Below, in pieces: positions 33,614-35,095 of a stretch of 35,095 nt of DNA; the stretch's first letter is position 1; each line of letters opens with the position of its first letter. The position numbers were made by a program, and so were the translations under genes. The notes beneath the pieces are model-generated. The model was not told the DNA's origin. It saw only the letters and a program-made list of their open reading frames with translations, and made no database searches. Source of the DNA: Phycisphaerales bacterium (GTDB lineage: Bacteria; Planctomycetota; Phycisphaerae; UBA1845); NCBI GenBank assembly GCA_020353195.1, contig CP070691.1, forward strand, positions 1,810,647 to 1,845,741, written 5' to 3'.

Positions 33614-35095
33614 TCGTGTGCCCCCCACTTCCTTCCCACGAGCCCCAGGCTCGCCTTGACCGCCAGCGCCAACTGGGACGGGTCACAATCCGGCAATCTG
33701 CGAATCCAGAAGCTGATCCAGTCGATGCCGTGATGGTTCTGGATTTGGGGCTGGCGGCCCAGACGCTCGATCTGGGTCGGGGTGACCGCTCCGGGCGGCG
33801 TCTGCAGTTCGACCTTCAACCCCTGCGGCTGATTGGTGACGATTCTGCCCATGCGCATTTGGACGCCGGGATAGCGCAGCATGACGGCGGTCTTGGCCGA
33901 CCAGTCGATCTCGAGGTCCTTCGCGGATTTCTTCAGCCGCCCCAACAGCTCCATCAGCACGCCGGGCTTCCACGCGATGCGATCGGGCTTGTGGATCGAC
34001 CGTTGCGACAGGTGCCAGCTCTGCCCGTCGGATTTCCAGGGCTCGGCGGCAACCGGGTCCGCTTCGGCCCGGCTGACCATATCGAAGTACGCCGCCGCCG
34101 CTGTCGTCAGGACGCGGCGCAGGGCCGTCTTCCTGACATCCTTCATGTCGTGCAGGTACAGGCGTATGTCGTCGTGGTTCGGGTTCGTCGTGAGCACTTC
34201 CACGCGGTCCCACTGCCCGTAGGCGGGTATGTCCGTCCGCTCGTCAAGCGGCTTGACGCGCAGCTGGTCACGCAGCCTGCGCCGGTCAAAGACTCCGGGA
34301 GGCACGCGGAGCGTCACGTCCAGGAGCCAGCGCCCCTGAGTGCGGGCATGGAAGAACCAGGGATGCCTGCTGCCCGGAGCCTTGATCTCCACGCGGGCCC
34401 GATTGTTCCAGTCGGTGGGCCCGAACCCTCTGATCGCTTCGATCGTCCTGACCAGCCACTGGAGGACCTCGGGTTTCCACTCGACGGACTTGCCGTCGCG
34501 TGTCAGCCGCTGGTGCATGTGCCACCGTTGACCGTCGCGTTGCCAGGGCAGTTTCGCGTCGGCGTCGCCGTGCGGTTCCATGTCGCCGGCCCACTTGACT
34601 TCCACCGCCGCGTGCAGCTGGGCGTCGTAGACCTCGCGTTCGGCGCGCGGACCGGCCTGCAGCACGGGCTTTAATGCCGCGCCGGTGCGTGATGCTGTGA
34701 AGCCCGCCACTTTCTCGGGCGTGTCCGCAATGACGATTTCGCCGCCGGCGTCGCCCGCCTCCGGGCCGAGATCGACGATCCAGTCTGCGGTCTTGATGAC
34801 GTCGAGGTTGTGCTCAATGCAGACGACAGTGTTGCCCAGGTCGACCAGGCGGTTGATCACGCGGAGCAGTTTCCTGATGTCGTCGAAGTGCAGGCCGGTG
34901 GTGGGCTCGTCGAGAATGTATAGGGTTTTTCCGGTCGACGGTCGTCCGAGTTCGGCCGCGAGCTTCACGCGCTGGGCCTCGCCGCCGGAGAGCGTCGGCG
35001 CCGGCTGCCCCAGCTGCACGTATCCGAGCCCGACATCGTCGAGCATTCGCAGCATGCGCCGGACCTTGGGAATGCGGGCAAAGTGTTCCAGGGCC
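33610..35095 (-). CDS. uvrA: Excinuclease ABC subunit UvrA with long C-terminal extension (5' end outside window)
   Basis: About 494 residues are visible; the start lies beyond 35095. UvrA is the DNA damage sensor of nucleotide excision repair, an ABC-type ATPase acting with UvrB. The second ATPase half is clear: [15 protein letters not shown], the signature [15 protein letters not shown], Walker [14 protein letters not shown], and the His loop [20 protein letters not shown] followed by [11 protein letters not shown] normal UvrA ends about 50 residues later. Here some 350 more residues follow, containing two related units of about 168 residues, each opening with PW-x(2)-DGQ-x-WH and a later WKP. 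The downstream CBM9-like gene overlaps by ATGA. I consider it a functional UvrA with a lineage-specific tail. Confidence 0.92.
   Translation of the reverse strand, partial: ALEHFARIPKVRRMLRMLDDVGLGYVQLGQPAPTLSGGEAQRVKLAAELGRPSTGKTLYILDEPTTGLHFDDIRKLLRVINRLVDLGNTVVCIEHNLDVIKTADWIVDLGPEAGDAGGEIVIADTPEKVAGFTASRTGAALKPVLQAGPRAEREVYDAQLHAAVEVKWAGDMEPHGDADAKLPWQRDGQRWHMHQRLTRDGKSVEWKPEVLQWLVRTIEAIRGFGPTDWNNRARVEIKAPGSRHPWFFHARTQGRWLLDVTLRVPPGVFDRRRLRDQLRVKPLDERTDIPAYGQWDRVEVLTTNPNHDDIRLYLHDMKDVRKTALRRVLTTAAAAYFDMVSRAEADPVAAEPWKSDGQSWHLSQRSIHKPDRIAWKPGVLMELLGRLKKSAKDLEIDWSAKTAVMLRYPGVQMRMGRIVTNQPQGLKVELQTPPGAVTPTQIERLGRQPQIQNHHGIDWISFWIRRLPDCDPSQLALAVKASLGLVGRKWGAHE

Noticed and set aside
1..35095. 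CRISPR array, defence island, transposon or integrated element
   Set aside because: No regularly spaced repeats, transposase, integrase, toxin-antitoxin or restriction gene was seen; all larger genes are housekeeping, metabolic or exported proteins with uniform composition.

Overview
The window looks like a chromosomal segment of a high-GC planctomycete, probably in or near the Phycisphaerae. This is inferred from gene content, not from a marker gene. The pointers are two proteins with the CxxCGY(D/Q)L(R/T)GL zinc ribbon common in that phylum, a DUF1571 protein, an exported metalloprotease with a dockerin-like tail, FG-GAP/VCBS surface lipoproteins, and a UvrA with a very long C-terminal extension. 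I see no phage, transposon, CRISPR array, tRNA or rRNA. This is mostly ordinary core and accessory chromosome.

Layout. 1-297 is the 3' end of a short-chain fatty acid transporter. 369-3442 holds an unknown membrane-anchored protein, a zinc-ribbon membrane protein and a GGQ-type release-factor-like protein. 3635-7076 is a tandem pair of paralogous FG-GAP lipoproteins, ending in a clear hairpin. 7400-8122 is a zinc-ribbon protein with a glycine-rich repeat. 8346-12585 carries translation and lipid genes: hisS, a possible 28-residue membrane peptide, a PlsC-type acyltransferase and asnS with a coiled-coil insertion. 12788-16966 has a divergent pair, a DUF4190-like protein and a large integrin-like FG-GAP protein with an embedded dockerin-like module. 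17183-19186 is a P1B-type metal ATPase. 19211-21581 (minus) holds a PH-domain membrane protein, hpt and nadA. 21992-23026 is the metalloprotease. 23102-26303 (minus) is a probable operon of a Cys/Met-metabolism PLP enzyme, a ferredoxin-tailed aldo/keto reductase and a DUF6125-like protein. 26602-28653 is an exported protein and a PAS histidine kinase. 29006-32744 is a DUF1571 protein, then an epimerase-like SDR and a nucleotide-sugar dehydrogenase in one operon. 32957-35095 (minus) is the 3' part of uvrA, coupled to a CBM9-like protein.

How genes work together. The SDR and nucleotide-sugar dehydrogenase probably supply or modify activated sugars. hpt and nadA serve purine salvage and NAD synthesis. 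The secreted beta-propeller and dockerin-like proteins suggest a decorated cell surface. The most repeated non-coding pattern is the position of sigma-70-like promoters. For at least five genes (hpt, asnS, the SDR, the DUF4190-like gene, the exported protein at 26602) the -10 box ends only 6-10 bases before the start codon, which predicts leaderless or nearly leaderless mRNAs. No complete unknown system stood out. The best leads are this promoter architecture, the duplicated domain at the UvrA C-terminus, the AsnRS insertion, and the hybrid FG-GAP/dockerin protein.
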